A stretch of DNA of 64,000 bases from an uncultured Pseudovibrio sp. (GCA_947496145.1 CANMBS010000004.1:165138-229137), one strand, 5' to 3'. Numbered from the stretch's first letter, positions 52,578-62,807 are shown. Made by a program: numbers and translations. The notes: generated by a model from the letters alone, not told the origin.

Positions 52578-54293
52578 TTATTGAATAAGCTCAAAACTTG
52601 AGACGTCAAACAATCCGAAATCAGTAATTTTAAGGTGGGGAATAACCGGAAGAGGCAGGAATGCCACCTGCAAAAACGGTTCAGGTAGAACGCAGCCCAG
52701 AGACTTAGCAGCCTTGCGCAAATCTTCAAGACTTTCTTTCACCTCTTCAAATGGTTGCAAGCTCATCAAGCCGGCAAGAGGCAACTCCATCTCACTCAGA
52801 ACCTCACATTCCTTTGCAACCACAAACCCGCCTTTGAGTGCCACACATCGATTAACGGCTGTTGCCATAGCCTCTTCATCTGCACCAACAACACAAATGT
52901 TATGACTGTCATGACCAACTGACGAGGCAATCGCACCAGATGTCATACCAAAACCATTCACAAAGCCAGTTGCAATGTTTCCAGTTTTACCATGACGTTC
53001 CACCACCGCGACCTTTATAGCGTCCTGCACCACATCAATCTGCGAATAGTTATCGTCAACGGGCAAATCCATTTTTAAGTGCTCCGTGATGATCAATCCC
53101 GGCTTCACGCCTATAACTGAAGTTTCCCTTTGCGCAGGTACTTTGAAATTACCAGCCTCAACCCGTTCAGCACGGCATGTATCCAGCAATCCTGCTGGCT
53201 CCACACGTTTACATTGCTGAAAGAGCTCATCGGACACCAGTCGTCCGGCAGAAATCACCTGATCCACCTCGCAGGTTTCCAGATCATTCAGCAATACAAT
53301 GTCAGCACGCCATCCCGGAGCTAAAACCCCACGATCTCTCAATCCAAATGCGTTGGCAGCAGACCAGCTTGCAGCACGATAAACGTCACGCGGTGCACGG
53401 CCATGAGAAATCAACCGGCGGATCAAACTGTCAAGATGTCCCTCCTCCGCAATATCAAGCGGATTGCGGTCATCCGTACAAAGCGCAATGAAACTGGATC
53501 TTTCTGGAGTCAGAATAGGAGACAAAGCATCCAGATCTTTGGAAACAGACCCTTCGCGGATCAAAACTGTCATTCCTTTTGCAATTTTCTCAAGCGCTTC
53601 TTCCGCAGTTGTCGCTTCATGGTCTGTGCGAATGCCTGCCGCTAAGTATCCATTTAACGCTTTCCCATGTACCAGCGGAGCATGGCCATCAATGTGTTCC
53701 CCTTCAAACTCAGCAATCTTTGCAAGGGCGTCCGGATCTCCAGCCAGAACTCCAGGAAAATTCATAAACTCCGCCAGACCAATTACATTGGGATGATCTT
53801 TAAATGGCAGCAGATCATCAATCTCCAACCGCGCTCCCGCCGTTTCGAACCGGGTTGCAGGCACACATGAGGAGAGGTTCACCCGCAAATCCATAATAGT
53901 TTCAAGTGAGCTATCAAGGAAATACTGAATTCCAGCCGCACCTGTTACATTCGCAATCTCATGTGGATCACAAATCGCCGTTGTCACACCATGGGGAAGA
54001 ACACATCGATCAAACTCAAAGGGCGTTACCAGAGACGATTCCACATGCAAATGCGTATCGATGAATCCCGGCACAGCGTATTTGTCTTTACAGTCGATCT
54101 CGGTTTGTCCGCTGTATTCATCATAAATCCCAACGATTTTAACTCCGCAGATCGCAATATCGCTCTCTCGTACACTTCCATCAATAACATTAAAGAGCTT
54201 TACATTCTTCAGCACAAGATCCGCAGGAACTGTTCCCTTCCCTTGATCAATGAGCAATTTTAACTTCGCAATCTTCTGGCTACGACGTTCCAC
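52578..54293 (-). CDS. ade: Adenine deaminase
   Basis: A 571-residue Ade-type adenine deaminase of the amidohydrolase superfamily. [17 protein letters not shown] carries the first metal histidines, [14 protein letters not shown] the next, and [12 protein letters not shown] the catalytic Asp. The C-terminal half has [19 protein letters not shown], typical of Ade. It converts adenine to hypoxanthine and ammonia in purine salvage. It is divergent from zwf and about 250 bp downstream of fadD's start. No other purine gene is near. Confidence 0.95.
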   Translation of the reverse strand: MERRSQKIAKLKLLIDQGKGTVPADLVLKNVKLFNVIDGSVRESDIAICGVKIVGIYDEYSGQTEIDCKDKYAVPGFIDTHLHVESSLVTPFEFDRCVLPHGVTTAICDPHEIANVTGAAGIQYFLDSSLETIMDLRVNLSSCVPATRFETAGARLEIDDLLPFKDHPNVIGLAEFMNFPGVLAGDPDALAKIAEFEGEHIDGHAPLVHGKALNGYLAAGIRTDHEATTAEEALEKIAKGMTVLIREGSVSKDLDALSPILTPERSSFIALCTDDRNPLDIAEEGHLDSLIRRLISHGRAPRDVYRAASWSAANAFGLRDRGVLAPGWRADIVLLNDLETCEVDQVISAGRLVSDELFQQCKRVEPAGLLDTCRAERVEAGNFKVPAQRETSVIGVKPGLIITEHLKMDLPVDDNYSQIDVVQDAIKVAVVERHGKTGNIATGFVNGFGMTSGAIASSVGHDSHNICVVGADEEAMATAVNRCVALKGGFVVAKECEVLSEMELPLAGLMSLQPFEEVKESLEDLRKAAKSLGCVLPEPFLQVAFLPLPVIPHLKITDFGLFDVSSFELIQ

Positions 54294-54745
54294 TGAACCC
54301 TCCTTAAAAAAGCGGATTTATCCGTCCCTTCTTCCCTTAAGGCAGCCTAGCAAAATTGTTTAATGCCCCCAATCCTACCACTGCAAATTGTCTTCAAATT
54401 GTGCAAATGGTTCTGTGGCAGAGCAAAAACACTAAACTTCCATGTGAATGAGGCCTGTTTGCCTAAGCAACAATCTGCTTAGTTTCTGGGCACATTCGTA
54501 TTTTTGCTTGCATTTTATCTCCACCCGCATCAAACAGGGATGCAAATTCAAACTGCAACCTTCGTATGATTTTTGAGGCTTATTGAGTTTACTGATCAGA
54601 CAGGTTTCATCGCTTTCATAACGCTGCAATCAAATTTTACTCAGTTAAGCAGGACACTTCTGCAAGCCTTCCAACTGGAACAACGAGAGAAGAACACATC
54701 GAAGTCGGATATCCCAGAACACCGACACACGACTAAAGGAAATCC
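54294..54745. other. Divergent intergenic region ade / zwf
   Basis: No gene is supported in these 452 bp. Three CAAAT-type repeats occur at 54384, 54395 and 54404 (CAAATTGT, CAAATTGT, CAAATGG), about one turn apart. The region likely contains promoters and may carry an operator for zwf or ade. Confidence 0.45.
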
Positions 54746-56218
54746 ATGACTGAACGTTCAGCACAATCGGACCCGTTTGATCTCGTCGTTTTTGGCGGTA
54801 CGGGTGATCTTGCACACCGTAAGTTACTACCCGCTCTCTATCACCGCGAACCAATAGGCCAACTTGGAGAAGACGCACGCATCATTGCGGTTTCTCGCCG
54901 TCCTCTCAGTGATGAAGAATATCGCGAATGGGCCCACAACGCAGTGTGCGAGCATGTAGCAGAGGTTGACCCGAAGGCGTTGGACCGTTTCCTTGCCCGT
55001 ATTCAGTATGTGTCCGTTGATGTTGCCCAAAACACTGGTTGGGAAGCATTAGAACAGAAACTGGCAGGCCGTGAAGATGTCACTCGTGCATTCTACCTTT
55101 CTGTTTCTCCGGACTTTTTTGGCCCAATCTGCTCGGCGCTTGGTGAACACAATCTGGTAACAGACCGCTCACGTGTTACCATCGAAAAGCCAATCGGCAA
55201 GAACGGTAAGTCTGCACACGAGGTGAACGAAACAATCGGTTCCGTCTTCAAAGAACACCAGATTTTCCGCATCGATCACTACCTCGGCAAAGAAACCGTC
55301 CAGAACCTCATGGCACTGCGCTTTGCCAATGTCTTGTTTGAGCCGCTTTGGAATGCTGCACACATTGATCACGTTCAGATCACGGTAGCAGAGACCCTTG
55401 GTGTCGAAAGCCGCGCTGGCTATTATGATACCGCTGGCGCATTGCGCGATATGGTTCAGAACCACCTCCTTCAGCTCCTCTGTCTTGTCGCCATGGAGCC
55501 CCCTGAGTCCATGGCACCAGATAGTGTTCGCGACGAGAAGCTCAAGGTCCTCAAAGCCCTGCGTCCCATGTCTGCTGAAATGGTAGAGCGCAATACAGTG
55601 CGCGGCCAGTATCGGGCAGGAGCGTCCTCAGGCGGTGCGGTCAAAGGCTATCTGGATGAACTGGGACGCAATGATTCCACAACAGAAACCTTCGTTGCTG
55701 CAAAGGTAGACATTGAGAACTGGCGTTGGGCCAACGTGCCCTTCTATCTGCGTACTGGTAAACGTCTCGCCTCACGCCTTTCAGAAATCACGATCCAGTT
55801 TAAAGACTTACCACATTCCATCTTCCTGCCGGATGCAGGGCGAATTGCTGCAAACAAGCTGGTTATTCGCCTGCAACCTGATGAAGGTGTAAAGATGCAG
55901 GTGATGATCAAGGACCCGGGCCCCGGTTCCATGCGTCTTCGTGAAGTCCCGCTGGATATGACCTTTGCTGAAGCCTTCAATGTACGTCATCCTGACGCCT
56001 ATGAACGTCTGATCATGGACATGATCCGTGGCAACCAGACTTTGTTCATGCGCAGAGACGAAGTTGAAGCAGCCTGGTTCTGGATTGATCCGATTCTGGA
56101 GCATTGGTCTCATCTCAAAGAAGCACCAAAGCCTTATACATCAGGCACATGGGGACCATCAGCATCGATCGCACTCATTGAGAGAGATGGGCGCACATGG
56201 CACGATGAAACTCATTAA
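54746..56218 (+). CDS. zwf: Glucose-6-phosphate 1-dehydrogenase
   Basis: A 490-residue G6PDH, the usual length. The NADP motif GGTGDLAHRKLLPALYH is at residues 12-28, EKPIGKNGKSAHEVN follows, and the active-site RIDHYLGKE binds substrate with the catalytic His. It makes 6-phosphogluconolactone for the Entner-Doudoroff and pentose phosphate routes. AAAGGAA precedes the ATG and a perfect terminator follows. eda and pgi are next on the same strand. pgl and edd, commonly beside zwf in rhizobia, are not here. Confidence 0.97.
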   Translation: MTERSAQSDPFDLVVFGGTGDLAHRKLLPALYHREPIGQLGEDARIIAVSRRPLSDEEYREWAHNAVCEHVAEVDPKALDRFLARIQYVSVDVAQNTGWEALEQKLAGREDVTRAFYLSVSPDFFGPICSALGEHNLVTDRSRVTIEKPIGKNGKSAHEVNETIGSVFKEHQIFRIDHYLGKETVQNLMALRFANVLFEPLWNAAHIDHVQITVAETLGVESRAGYYDTAGALRDMVQNHLLQLLCLVAMEPPESMAPDSVRDEKLKVLKALRPMSAEMVERNTVRGQYRAGASSGGAVKGYLDELGRNDSTTETFVAAKVDIENWRWANVPFYLRTGKRLASRLSEITIQFKDLPHSIFLPDAGRIAANKLVIRLQPDEGVKMQVMIKDPGPGSMRLREVPLDMTFAEAFNVRHPDAYERLIMDMIRGNQTLFMRRDEVEAAWFWIDPILEHWSHLKEAPKPYTSGTWGPSASIALIERDGRTWHDETH

Positions 56219-56228
56219 ACCACACAAG

Positions 56229-56252
56229 GGTGCCGATACGTCGGCACCTTTT
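56229..56252 (+). terminator. Rho-independent terminator after zwf
   Basis: GGTGCCGA (56229-56236) pairs with TCGGCACC (56241-56248) around TACG, then TTTT. zwf is thus its own transcription unit, apart from eda. Confidence 0.95.
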
Positions 56253-56634
56253 CCCTAAGGCAAGTAATTCCCCCAATTGCGTCAGAAGCCGAAAGCAACA
56301 AACTGTGCATCGGGATACATTGGTGTGACTCGGGAACCTGCATTTAATCGATTTAAATACGAACAGGAAAACTCCCGCTTCAGCACATTCAGATAGCTTT
56401 GTAGTTGAGCATAAACTCTTGAAAGTCAAAGCATAGTCATGGTTCAACTGTGCTTGCAATTCAACATTACAAAGGTAATCTGCAGTGCCGGGCACAAACA
56501 CCATCGCCAGAGCGCACGCCACAACGCACTCTTATGCTTCAGATAAGCAATCAGCCAGACCTGATTTGGCCAATCTGAGGTAAACCCTGTAAATGAACAC
56601 ATGCTGATGCCATCAGCTTAAGGGAGAACATGGA
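56253..56634. other. Intergenic region zwf-eda
   Basis: About 380 bp without a supported gene. A minus-strand frame at 56175-56522 crosses the zwf terminator and stop, and I regard it as chance. The promoter of eda should lie in the right half. Confidence 0.5.
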
Positions 56635-57276
56635 ATGGCTCAAAGTATCGAGCGAGTAGAAGCAATTATGACCGCAGCGCCAGTTATCGCGGTTCTGGTT
56701 GTAAACGATCCGAAAAAAGCAGTACCTATGGCAGAAGCACTTGTGCGCGGAGGCATTCCGGGTATTGAGATCACGCTACGGACTCCAAATGCTCTGGATT
56801 GCATCAAAGCCGTTGCTGACAATGTAGAAGGTGCTCTGGTTGGTGCTGGTACAGTCCTTTCACACCAGCAATACGAAGCAGCAGTCAAAGCAGGCTCCAC
56901 CTTCGTTGTATCACCTGGCGCAACCGATAACCTGCTCGCAGCGGCTGAAGACTTCCAGCAAGCTCCATTGCTTCCCGGCTCAAGCACAGCTTCAGAGGTG
57001 ATGAAACTTCTGGAAGCAGGATATGAGCGCCTCAAATTTTTCCCGGCAGTTCCTGCTGGCGGTACACCAATGCTCAAAGGTCTCTCCTCTCCTCTAGCTG
57101 CTGCTAAGTTCTGCCCGACTGGTGGCATTAGCCTTGCCAATGCCCGTGATTTCCTCGCTCTGCCAAATGTTCTTTGCGTCGGCGGCTCATGGATTGCTGA
57201 TGCAAAAGCCATCGATGCTGAAGACTGGGCAGGTATTGAGCAGCGCGCCCGCGAAGCAGCTGCATTGACGGTTTAG
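56635..57276 (+). CDS. eda: 2-dehydro-3-deoxyphosphogluconate aldolase
   Basis: A 213-residue KDPG/KHG aldolase. GIPGIEITLRT holds the catalytic Glu, GAGTVLSHQQYEAA the phosphate loop, and YERLKFFPA the Schiff-base Lys. It cleaves KDPG into pyruvate and glyceraldehyde-3-phosphate, the last step of the Entner-Doudoroff pathway; zwf upstream starts it. GGGAGA sits before the ATG. An upstream ATG at 56632 overlaps out of frame and is not used. A hairpin follows the stop. Confidence 0.96.
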   Translation: MAQSIERVEAIMTAAPVIAVLVVNDPKKAVPMAEALVRGGIPGIEITLRTPNALDCIKAVADNVEGALVGAGTVLSHQQYEAAVKAGSTFVVSPGATDNLLAAAEDFQQAPLLPGSSTASEVMKLLEAGYERLKFFPAVPAGGTPMLKGLSSPLAAAKFCPTGGISLANARDFLALPNVLCVGGSWIADAKAIDAEDWAGIEQRAREAAALTV

Positions 57277-57310
57277 TTTCAAACCGTCACGATTGATTGA
57301 GTTGAATATT

Positions 57311-57346
57311 ATACCCGTGGTCCTACATCGAAGACCTCGGGTATAT
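57311..57346 (+). terminator. Imperfect terminator between eda and pgi
   Basis: ATACCCG-GGTC (57311-57322) pairs with GACC-CGGGTAT (57333-57344) with one symmetric T-T mismatch. The following ATTTGC has a weak T-run. Read-through into pgi is possible. Confidence 0.6.
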
Positions 57347-57405
57347 TTGCAAGGTGAGCCTTTCACCGCCCCTGTGACGCTAAAGAATTAAAAATGGAGG
57401 CCGTG

Positions 57406-59049
57406 ATGCCGACCACAAATACAAAAAACCTCTTTAAGCAACTTGAAGAGCACGCTCAAACCATTCACTCCACAAAGATTACAGAGCTGTTCGCAGCTGA
57501 CCCTTCCCGTTTTGACAAGTTCTCGCGTACTGCCGACGATCTCCTCTTCGACTTTTCAAAAACCAAACTCACTGAAGAGACACTTGCTCTCCTGCTTGAG
57601 CTGGCCCGCGCTGCCAATGTCGAGGCAAAGCGCGATGCCATGTTCGCCGGAGAGCACATCAACACCACAGAAGACCGCGCCGTCCTCCACACAGCCTTAC
57701 GCAATCAATCAGACCAGCCGGTCTTTGTAGATGGCAAGGATGTGATGCCCGACGTGAACGAAGTGCTCGTCAACATGGGCGACTTCGCAGAAGGCATCCG
57801 CTCTGGCGAAATCACGGGCCACTCTGGCAAAGCAATCACAGACGTAGTCAACATCGGCATCGGCGGCTCAGACCTCGGCCCTGTCATGACCACACTGGCT
57901 CTGGCTCCTTACCATGACGGCCCTAACCTGCATTACGTCTCCAACGTGGATGGTGCCCACATTGCAGACACTCTGGCAAAACTGAACCCGGCAACCACGC
58001 TATTCATCATCGCCAGCAAAACCTTCACTACCATCGAAACCATGACCAACGCAGCAACGGCCCGCAGCTGGATCGCAAAACATTGCGGCGAAGAAGCTGT
58101 CGGCGCACACTTTGCTGCCGTCTCTACCGCGCTGGACAAGGTTGCAGCCTTTGGCATCTCTCAGGAGCGTGTCTTCGGCTTCTGGGACTGGGTTGGTGGA
58201 CGTTACTCCATCTGGTCTGCCATCGGTCTTCCACTTATGATTGCCATTGGTCCTGATGCGTTCTCCGACTTCCTTGGCGGCGCTCATGCCATGGACACCC
58301 ATTTTCGCACAGCTCCACTGGAGGGGAATATCCCGGTGCTGATGGGCCTCATTGGCGTTTGGCACCGCAACGTACTCGGGTATGACACCCGTGCTGTCCT
58401 GCCATACGACCAGCGCCTCTCCCGCTTCCCAGCCTACCTGCAACAGCTGGATATGGAATCCAACGGCAAAAGCGTCACCAAAGATGGTACACCAGTTGAA
58501 ACTCAAACAGGCCCGGTCGTCTGGGGAGAACCGGGCACCAATGGCCAGCATGCCTTCTATCAGCTCATCCATCAGGGAACGAGCGTCATTCCCTGCGAAT
58601 TTCTGGTTGCAGCCAACAATCACGAAGCAGACCTTCAGAACCACCACAGCCTCCTGCTCGCCAACTGCCTTGCACAAAGTGAAGCCCTTCTCCTTGGTCG
58701 CTCTTTAGAAGAGGTTACCGCTAAATTCCGCTCAGATGGCAAATCTGAAGAAGAGATTGCCAAACTAGCTCCACAGAAGGTATTCCCGGGTAACCGGCCC
58801 TCAACCACCCTCATCTATAGTCAGCTTGATCCATTCACACTGGGTAGACTGATCGCGTCCTACGAGCATCGCGTATTTGTTGAAGGAGCGATCTGGAACA
58901 TCAATTCCTACGATCAGTGGGGAGTTGAACTTGGAAAGGAACTCGCAACCCAACTCTTGCCAATGGTTGAAGGCAGTCAATCCGCCGCGAACAAAGACAG
59001 CTCGACCCAAGGTTTGTTGAAATTCTTGAAGAAGGCACGGAGCCTCTAA
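57406..59049 (+). CDS. pgi: Glucose-6-phosphate isomerase
   Basis: A 547-residue [18 protein letters not shown] binds the sugar phosphate, [18 protein letters not shown] is the family signature, [11 protein letters not shown] contains the catalytic Glu and QHAF motif, and [16 protein letters not shown] ends the fold. It interconverts glucose-6- and fructose-6-phosphate. ATG 57406 is preferred to 57394: GGAGG lies between the two. It follows eda on the same strand, so the ED pathway genes and pgi are linked. Confidence 0.97.
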   Translation: MPTTNTKNLFKQLEEHAQTIHSTKITELFAADPSRFDKFSRTADDLLFDFSKTKLTEETLALLLELARAANVEAKRDAMFAGEHINTTEDRAVLHTALRNQSDQPVFVDGKDVMPDVNEVLVNMGDFAEGIRSGEITGHSGKAITDVVNIGIGGSDLGPVMTTLALAPYHDGPNLHYVSNVDGAHIADTLAKLNPATTLFIIASKTFTTIETMTNAATARSWIAKHCGEEAVGAHFAAVSTALDKVAAFGISQERVFGFWDWVGGRYSIWSAIGLPLMIAIGPDAFSDFLGGAHAMDTHFRTAPLEGNIPVLMGLIGVWHRNVLGYDTRAVLPYDQRLSRFPAYLQQLDMESNGKSVTKDGTPVETQTGPVVWGEPGTNGQHAFYQLIHQGTSVIPCEFLVAANNHEADLQNHHSLLLANCLAQSEALLLGRSLEEVTAKFRSDGKSEEEIAKLAPQKVFPGNRPSTTLIYSQLDPFTLGRLIASYEHRVFVEGAIWNINSYDQWGVELGKELATQLLPMVEGSQSAANKDSSTQGLLKFLKKARSL

Positions 59050-59160
59050 ATTTTAACAAACTTTAACCATGTTCTTTTTGTTAGTTCGAAATCACATTCG
59101 AGCTGCCAGGAGGTATCGGGGTCCGGTCAAATTGGGATTGGCAGCAAAAGGAGACTGGAA

Positions 59161-59436
59161 ATGAAAAAAATCGTTCTTGCAGGCGTGAGTATCAGCCTGC
59201 TTGCTCTTGCTGGCTGCAACACATCCTCTAGCCAGGACCGCACTCTTCTGGGCGGTGGCCTCGGCGCAGCAACTGGCGCAGCTATTGGTGCTGCAACAGG
59301 CGGCGGCGTCGGAGACGCACTCGCAGGCGCTGCCATTGGCGGTGTTGCAGGTGGTATCATCGGCAACGTCACCACACCAAAGAACTGCACCGCCTACGAT
59401 CAGTATGGTCGCCCATACCGTGTGAAGTGCCCATAA
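59161..59436 (+). CDS. Glycine-zipper lipoprotein
   Basis: A 91-residue lipoprotein: the signal peptide ends in LLALAGC (lipobox) with Cys20. A glycine zipper follows (LGGGLGAATGAAIGAATGGG and GAAIGGVAGGIIGNV), then a short tail with YDQYGRPYRVKC. Family members (Omp10/17-kDa antigen-like) sit in the outer membrane; the two Gly-rich stretches can insert as helical hairpins. AAGGAG precedes the ATG. A paralogue is encoded 195 bp downstream. Role unknown. Confidence 0.88.
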   Translation: MKKIVLAGVSISLLALAGCNTSSSQDRTLLGGGLGAATGAAIGAATGGGVGDALAGAAIGGVAGGIIGNVTTPKNCTAYDQYGRPYRVKCP

Positions 59437-59468
59437 ACCTCTGCCAAAGACATGCTACCAGCATTCTT

Positions 59469-59495
59469 AAGGCCCCGCATCTGTGGGGCCTTTTT
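59469..59495 (+). terminator. Rho-independent terminator
   Basis: AAGGCCCC (59469-59476) pairs with GGGGCCTT (59485-59492), then TTT. It separates the two glycine-zipper genes. Confidence 0.92.
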
Positions 59496-59631
59496 CTGTC
59501 CTGCCTACAAGTTTCAATCAAAATAAAGCCTGAGCTTAACCACACTTGCACCTCATCCTGCACCGTTCATGCATATGCAACCAACCCGGCAATACTCTTC
59601 CGGTAAAACCATCCAGCGATGAGGCCGGACC

Positions 59632-59895
59632 GTGAGAAAAGCAATCATACTAACAGTCGCTCTGCTCACATTGGGTGCGTGTAGCGAATATAACAGAACC
59701 GACCGCGCACTTGTCGGCGGCGGCCTTGGCGCTGCGACAGGAGCTGCCATAGGAGCAGCAACAGGCGATGTTGGTGCCGCCTTTGCCGGTGCTGGCATTG
59801 GCGCTCTCGCAGGCGGCTTGATCGGCGTTTACACAACACCGCGCCGCTGCGTTGGTTACGACAGACGGGGCCGTCCCTACTACTATAATTGCTAG
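59632..59895 (+). CDS. Glycine-zipper lipoprotein, second copy
   Basis: An 87-residue paralogue of the upstream gene: LLTLGAC lipobox, VGGGLGAATGAAIGAATGD and GAGIGALAGGLIGVY zipper, ending in YDRRGRPYYYNC. The start is GTG with GAGG upstream. It and its neighbour share zipper and C-terminal pattern, so arose by duplication, and a terminator between them keeps expression separate. Function unknown; an outer-membrane stress lipoprotein is plausible. Confidence 0.86.
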   Translation: MRKAIILTVALLTLGACSEYNRTDRALVGGGLGAATGAAIGAATGDVGAAFAGAGIGALAGGLIGVYTTPRRCVGYDRRGRPYYYNC

Positions 59896-59910
59896 TGGCT
59901 AACCGACAGT

Positions 59911-60891
59911 TCAGCCAATTGCTCGCATCTCCCCCATAAAATCCGGCGCAGACATATCCAGCCTGAACGTGCGCGGGCTCTTTGCCCCTTCCTTAGCCCG
60001 AACCATTCTCTTGTAAATCACCTTATGCGCCGCCGCTAAAGCCATCTTGGCATACTTCATCGCACCCCGGCTGTGGCGATTACCCGAGATACCCGCAGCG
60101 CGCAGCAATCCATTGGCATAGACAATTGCATAAAAATCGCGGATTTCAGCGGTGAAGTGCTCCGTAGTCACTGAGATATTCACCTCATTATGGTTCTCCA
60201 CCCGGTGCGGGTTATTCAGCGGCCAGTGCGCCATCTGACCGGGACTCAGCGTCACTTTCGTCGCGAACTCATCATACCAGGGTTCAAACCGGATCTCCTC
60301 CTCAGTCTGCCCAAGGAAAATGCCCTCTAACTGCTCATCAGAAAGAAACGGCTCACAGTTCTCATAGATATAAACATCCTTATGCCCCTTCATCTGCCAC
60401 AGCGACTGACCGGGAACATCTGCATGGTAATACACCTGCGCACCGGGGGAAGAAATAAGCATACCTGTCTTATGCTTAAAACTCGAAAAGCCCGGAACCT
60501 TCACTTCAAGCTCATCAAAAATCCTGGAGGTGACCTGCGCAAACCCTTCATCCCATGCCTGAAGCGCACGCACAGAAAGCCAGAACCGCCCTTCTTCAAC
60601 CGCCCGAAGAACATCCTCACCCGCAGCCCCGTCAATACTGCCTTGAAGCCACTGAGACTTCTTAGTCCCAATCACACCGGGTCGTACAAAATCATAATGT
60701 TCAGAGGGTGTGTTCTCAATCAATCGAGCCAGATTTTCTGGCTGAAACACTGGAAGCTCATGCAAACGATTTTGCAGAAGAAGCGTGTGCTTGCCAAACA
60801 CCTCCTTGTAATGCTCTTTCCAGTCAATAATCAGGTCATGCTGAAGAACCAGCTCCAGATCGTGATACACCGCAACACCCCACCCAGACAA
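59911..60891 (-). CDS. JmjC/cupin-like protein (putative Fe(II)/2-oxoglutarate oxygenase)
   Basis: A 326-residue protein. YYHADVPGQSLWQMKGHKDVY has the H-x-D of a metal site and the K of a 2-oxoglutarate clamp, and HWPLNNPHRVEN supplies the distal His in a double-stranded beta-helix. This pattern is of cupin-like/JmjC oxygenases, but I cannot name a substrate. A C-terminal helical, basic segment follows (AAHKVIYKRMVRAKEGAKS). The frame begins with TTG 60891; GTG 60870 follows GGTGGGG and may be the true start. It converges on the glycine-zipper gene with 15 bp between. Confidence 0.7.
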   Translation of the reverse strand: MSGWGVAVYHDLELVLQHDLIIDWKEHYKEVFGKHTLLLQNRLHELPVFQPENLARLIENTPSEHYDFVRPGVIGTKKSQWLQGSIDGAAGEDVLRAVEEGRFWLSVRALQAWDEGFAQVTSRIFDELEVKVPGFSSFKHKTGMLISSPGAQVYYHADVPGQSLWQMKGHKDVYIYENCEPFLSDEQLEGIFLGQTEEEIRFEPWYDEFATKVTLSPGQMAHWPLNNPHRVENHNEVNISVTTEHFTAEIRDFYAIVYANGLLRAAGISGNRHSRGAMKYAKMALAAAHKVIYKRMVRAKEGAKSPRTFRLDMSAPDFMGEMRAIG

Positions 60892-61003
60892 TATTAGTAA
60901 AGTTTTACTAGTCTAATGCCTCCAGCTTACAATAAGGAGTCTGTGAGAGGATAAATGTTCTCTTAAAGATGCAACAGAGTTAAGAAACCCTTCCAACGCA
61001 AAA

Positions 61004-61022
61004 CGGGAGCCTGAGGCCCCCG
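61004..61022 (-). terminator. Terminator after ald
   Basis: CGGGAGCC (61004-61011) pairs with GGCCCCCG (61015-61022), one mismatch. On the minus strand it is followed by TTTTG, 30 bp beyond the ald stop. Confidence 0.75.
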
Positions 61023-61051
61023 CTTAAAATTCATCAGATCCAGTGCCTTTT

Positions 61052-62185
61052 TCAGGCCGCTTCTGTCTCGCCAGCCAATGCAGCTTCCGGGGCCACATAG
61101 GTGTAACCCAGATTTTCAGCGACTTCCGCGACAGTCACCTGCCCCTTGTAAACATTAAGACCCGGCATGAAGCCCGGAATGTCACGAAGCGCAGCCGCAT
61201 AGCCTTTGTCTGCCAGCGCCAGCACATAAGGCAGAGTTGCGTTGTTCAGCGCATAGGTTGAGGTGCGAGCCACAGCGCCCGGCATATTTGCCACACAGTA
61301 ATGAACCACATCGTCAACAATGTAGGTTGGCTCCTGATGGGTTGTTGCGCGGGAGGTTTCAAAACAGCCACCCTGATCGATTGCAACATCAACCACAACA
61401 GAACCCGGCTTCATCGCCTTGATGTGTTCTTTGGTCACCAGTTTAGGTGCAGCAGCACCAGCTACCAGCACAGCACCAACAACCAGATCAGCAGCCAGCA
61501 CTTCTTTCTCAAGAGCTGCACGGCTGGAGAACACTGTCTTTAGACGGGAGCCGAAGCGAGCGGAAAGAGCGTCCAACACATCAACGTTGCGGTCCAGAAC
61601 AGTTACATCCGAACCAAGGCCAATTGCCATTTCAATTGCATGGGCACCAACAACACCACCGCCGATCACAACGGTTTTCGCAGGTGCAACACCCGGTACG
61701 CCGCCGAGCAGAACACCAGCACCGCCATTGGCCTTTTGCAGTGCAGTCGCACCAGCCTGAATGGACAGACGGCCAGCAACCTGAGACATAGGTGCCAGAA
61801 GAGGAAGACGGCCATTTTTGTCAGTTACTGTCTCATAGGCAATGCAAACTGCACCGGAGGCCACAAGATCAGCAGTCTGCTCTGGGTCCGGAGCCAAATG
61901 CAGGTAAGTGAACAGCAGGTGATCAGGGCGCAGCATCTTGCGCTCAACAGCCTGTGGTTCTTTCACCTTCACGATCATTTCTGCCTTGGCAAAAACATCA
62001 GCAGCAGTCGGCAAAATAGTTGCCCCTGCTGCAACATAGTCAGCATCAGTTGCGCCAATGCCAGCGCCGGCATTGGTTTCAACAACCACTTCATGACCAT
62101 GAGCAACAACCTCGTGCACGCTGTCCGGGGTCAGACCAACGCGGTATTCGTGGTTTTTGATTTCCTTAGGAACACCTACAAGCAT
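61052..62185 (-). CDS. ald: Alanine dehydrogenase
   Basis: A 377-residue L-alanine dehydrogenase. [19 protein letters not shown] begins the protein with the conserved Lys/Arg that bind pyruvate; HLAPDPEQT and the NAD motif [20 protein letters not shown] are present. It deaminates alanine to pyruvate or runs the reverse. GGGAG precedes the ATG. It is divergent from an Lrp-type regulator with a 154-bp intergenic region holding phased repeats, the standard arrangement for alanine-induced control. Confidence 0.96.
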   Translation of the reverse strand: MLVGVPKEIKNHEYRVGLTPDSVHEVVAHGHEVVVETNAGAGIGATDADYVAAGATILPTAADVFAKAEMIVKVKEPQAVERKMLRPDHLLFTYLHLAPDPEQTADLVASGAVCIAYETVTDKNGRLPLLAPMSQVAGRLSIQAGATALQKANGGAGVLLGGVPGVAPAKTVVIGGGVVGAHAIEMAIGLGSDVTVLDRNVDVLDALSARFGSRLKTVFSSRAALEKEVLAADLVVGAVLVAGAAAPKLVTKEHIKAMKPGSVVVDVAIDQGGCFETSRATTHQEPTYIVDDVVHYCVANMPGAVARTSTYALNNATLPYVLALADKGYAAALRDIPGFMPGLNVYKGQVTVAEVAENLGYTYVAPEAALAGETEAA

Positions 62186-62235
62186 GTTTTTCTCCCAATT
62201 AGCTCCGGAATATTATCTCCCTAGCTTATTGAAAT

Positions 62236-62325
62236 ATCTGTGACAGATGCTTGCAATCTGCGTAATACCCGCTAGATTTTAGCAAGGATCTGCGACCAAA
62301 CATTAATTTGACACAATAATCTGCG
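62236..62325. promoter_or_regulatory. Phased ATCTGCG repeats, probable Lrp-type operator
   Basis: ATCTGTG at 62236, and ATCTGCG at 62256, 62288 and 62319, lie 20, 32 and 31 bp apart, near whole turns of DNA (2, 3, 3). All are in the ald/lrp intergenic region, the last 15 bp before the regulator start. Such phasing is typical of octameric Lrp/AsnC proteins wrapping DNA; binding here is inferred. Confidence 0.6.
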
Positions 62326-62339
62326 AAGATGGCGTTACT

Positions 62340-62807
62340 ATGAAACTAGACAAACTCGACAAAAAGATCCTGAGCACGCTTCAGGAAAATGGTCGAATTT
62401 CCAATGCCGATCTGGCAGATCTGGTGGGCCTGTCCGCCTCAGCCTGTCTGCGCCGCGTGCGCACACTGGAGGCAGAAGGCGTCATTGAAAAGTACGTCGC
62501 CCTGCTCAATCCTAAGAAGCTTGGCAAGCGGATGAACGTCTTCGTCGAAATCTCCCTCGGTTCCCAGTCAGAAGAAGCGCTTTCAACCTTCGAAAAGGCC
62601 GTGGACCGCTCAACAGAAATTATCGAATGCCATCTCATGGGCGGAGATGCTGATTACATTTTGCGTGTGATGGCAGATGATCCTGTCGATTTTGAGCGCA
62701 TCCACCGCGACCACCTCACCCGTCTGCCGGGTGTGGTTCGCATGCGTTCTTCTTTTGCCATTCGCTCCACCAAGCAAAGCAGTGCCCTGCCGCTCTCTCA
62801 CGGCTAA
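62340..62807 (+). CDS. Lrp/AsnC-family regulator of ald
   Basis: A 155-residue Lrp-type regulator. The helix-turn-helix is ISNADLADLVGLSASACLRR (residues 20-39), then a hinge and the RAM ligand-binding domain with VFVEISLGSQSEEAL and HLMGGDADYILRVMA. It is divergent from ald, so likely AldR/BkdR-like, responding to alanine or branched amino acids. It should bind the phased repeats upstream, including one overlapping its own leader, and thus autoregulate. Confidence 0.92.
   Translation: MKLDKLDKKILSTLQENGRISNADLADLVGLSASACLRRVRTLEAEGVIEKYVALLNPKKLGKRMNVFVEISLGSQSEEALSTFEKAVDRSTEIIECHLMGGDADYILRVMADDPVDFERIHRDHLTRLPGVVRMRSSFAIRSTKQSSALPLSHG

Noticed and set aside
56175..56522. 115-codon minus-strand frame with a hydrophobic N-terminus
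   Set aside because: It crosses the zwf terminator and the end of zwf; no family similarity.
59050..59085. TTAAC...TTTAACC considered as a CtrA site
   Set aside because: The half-sites are separated by six rather than seven bases.
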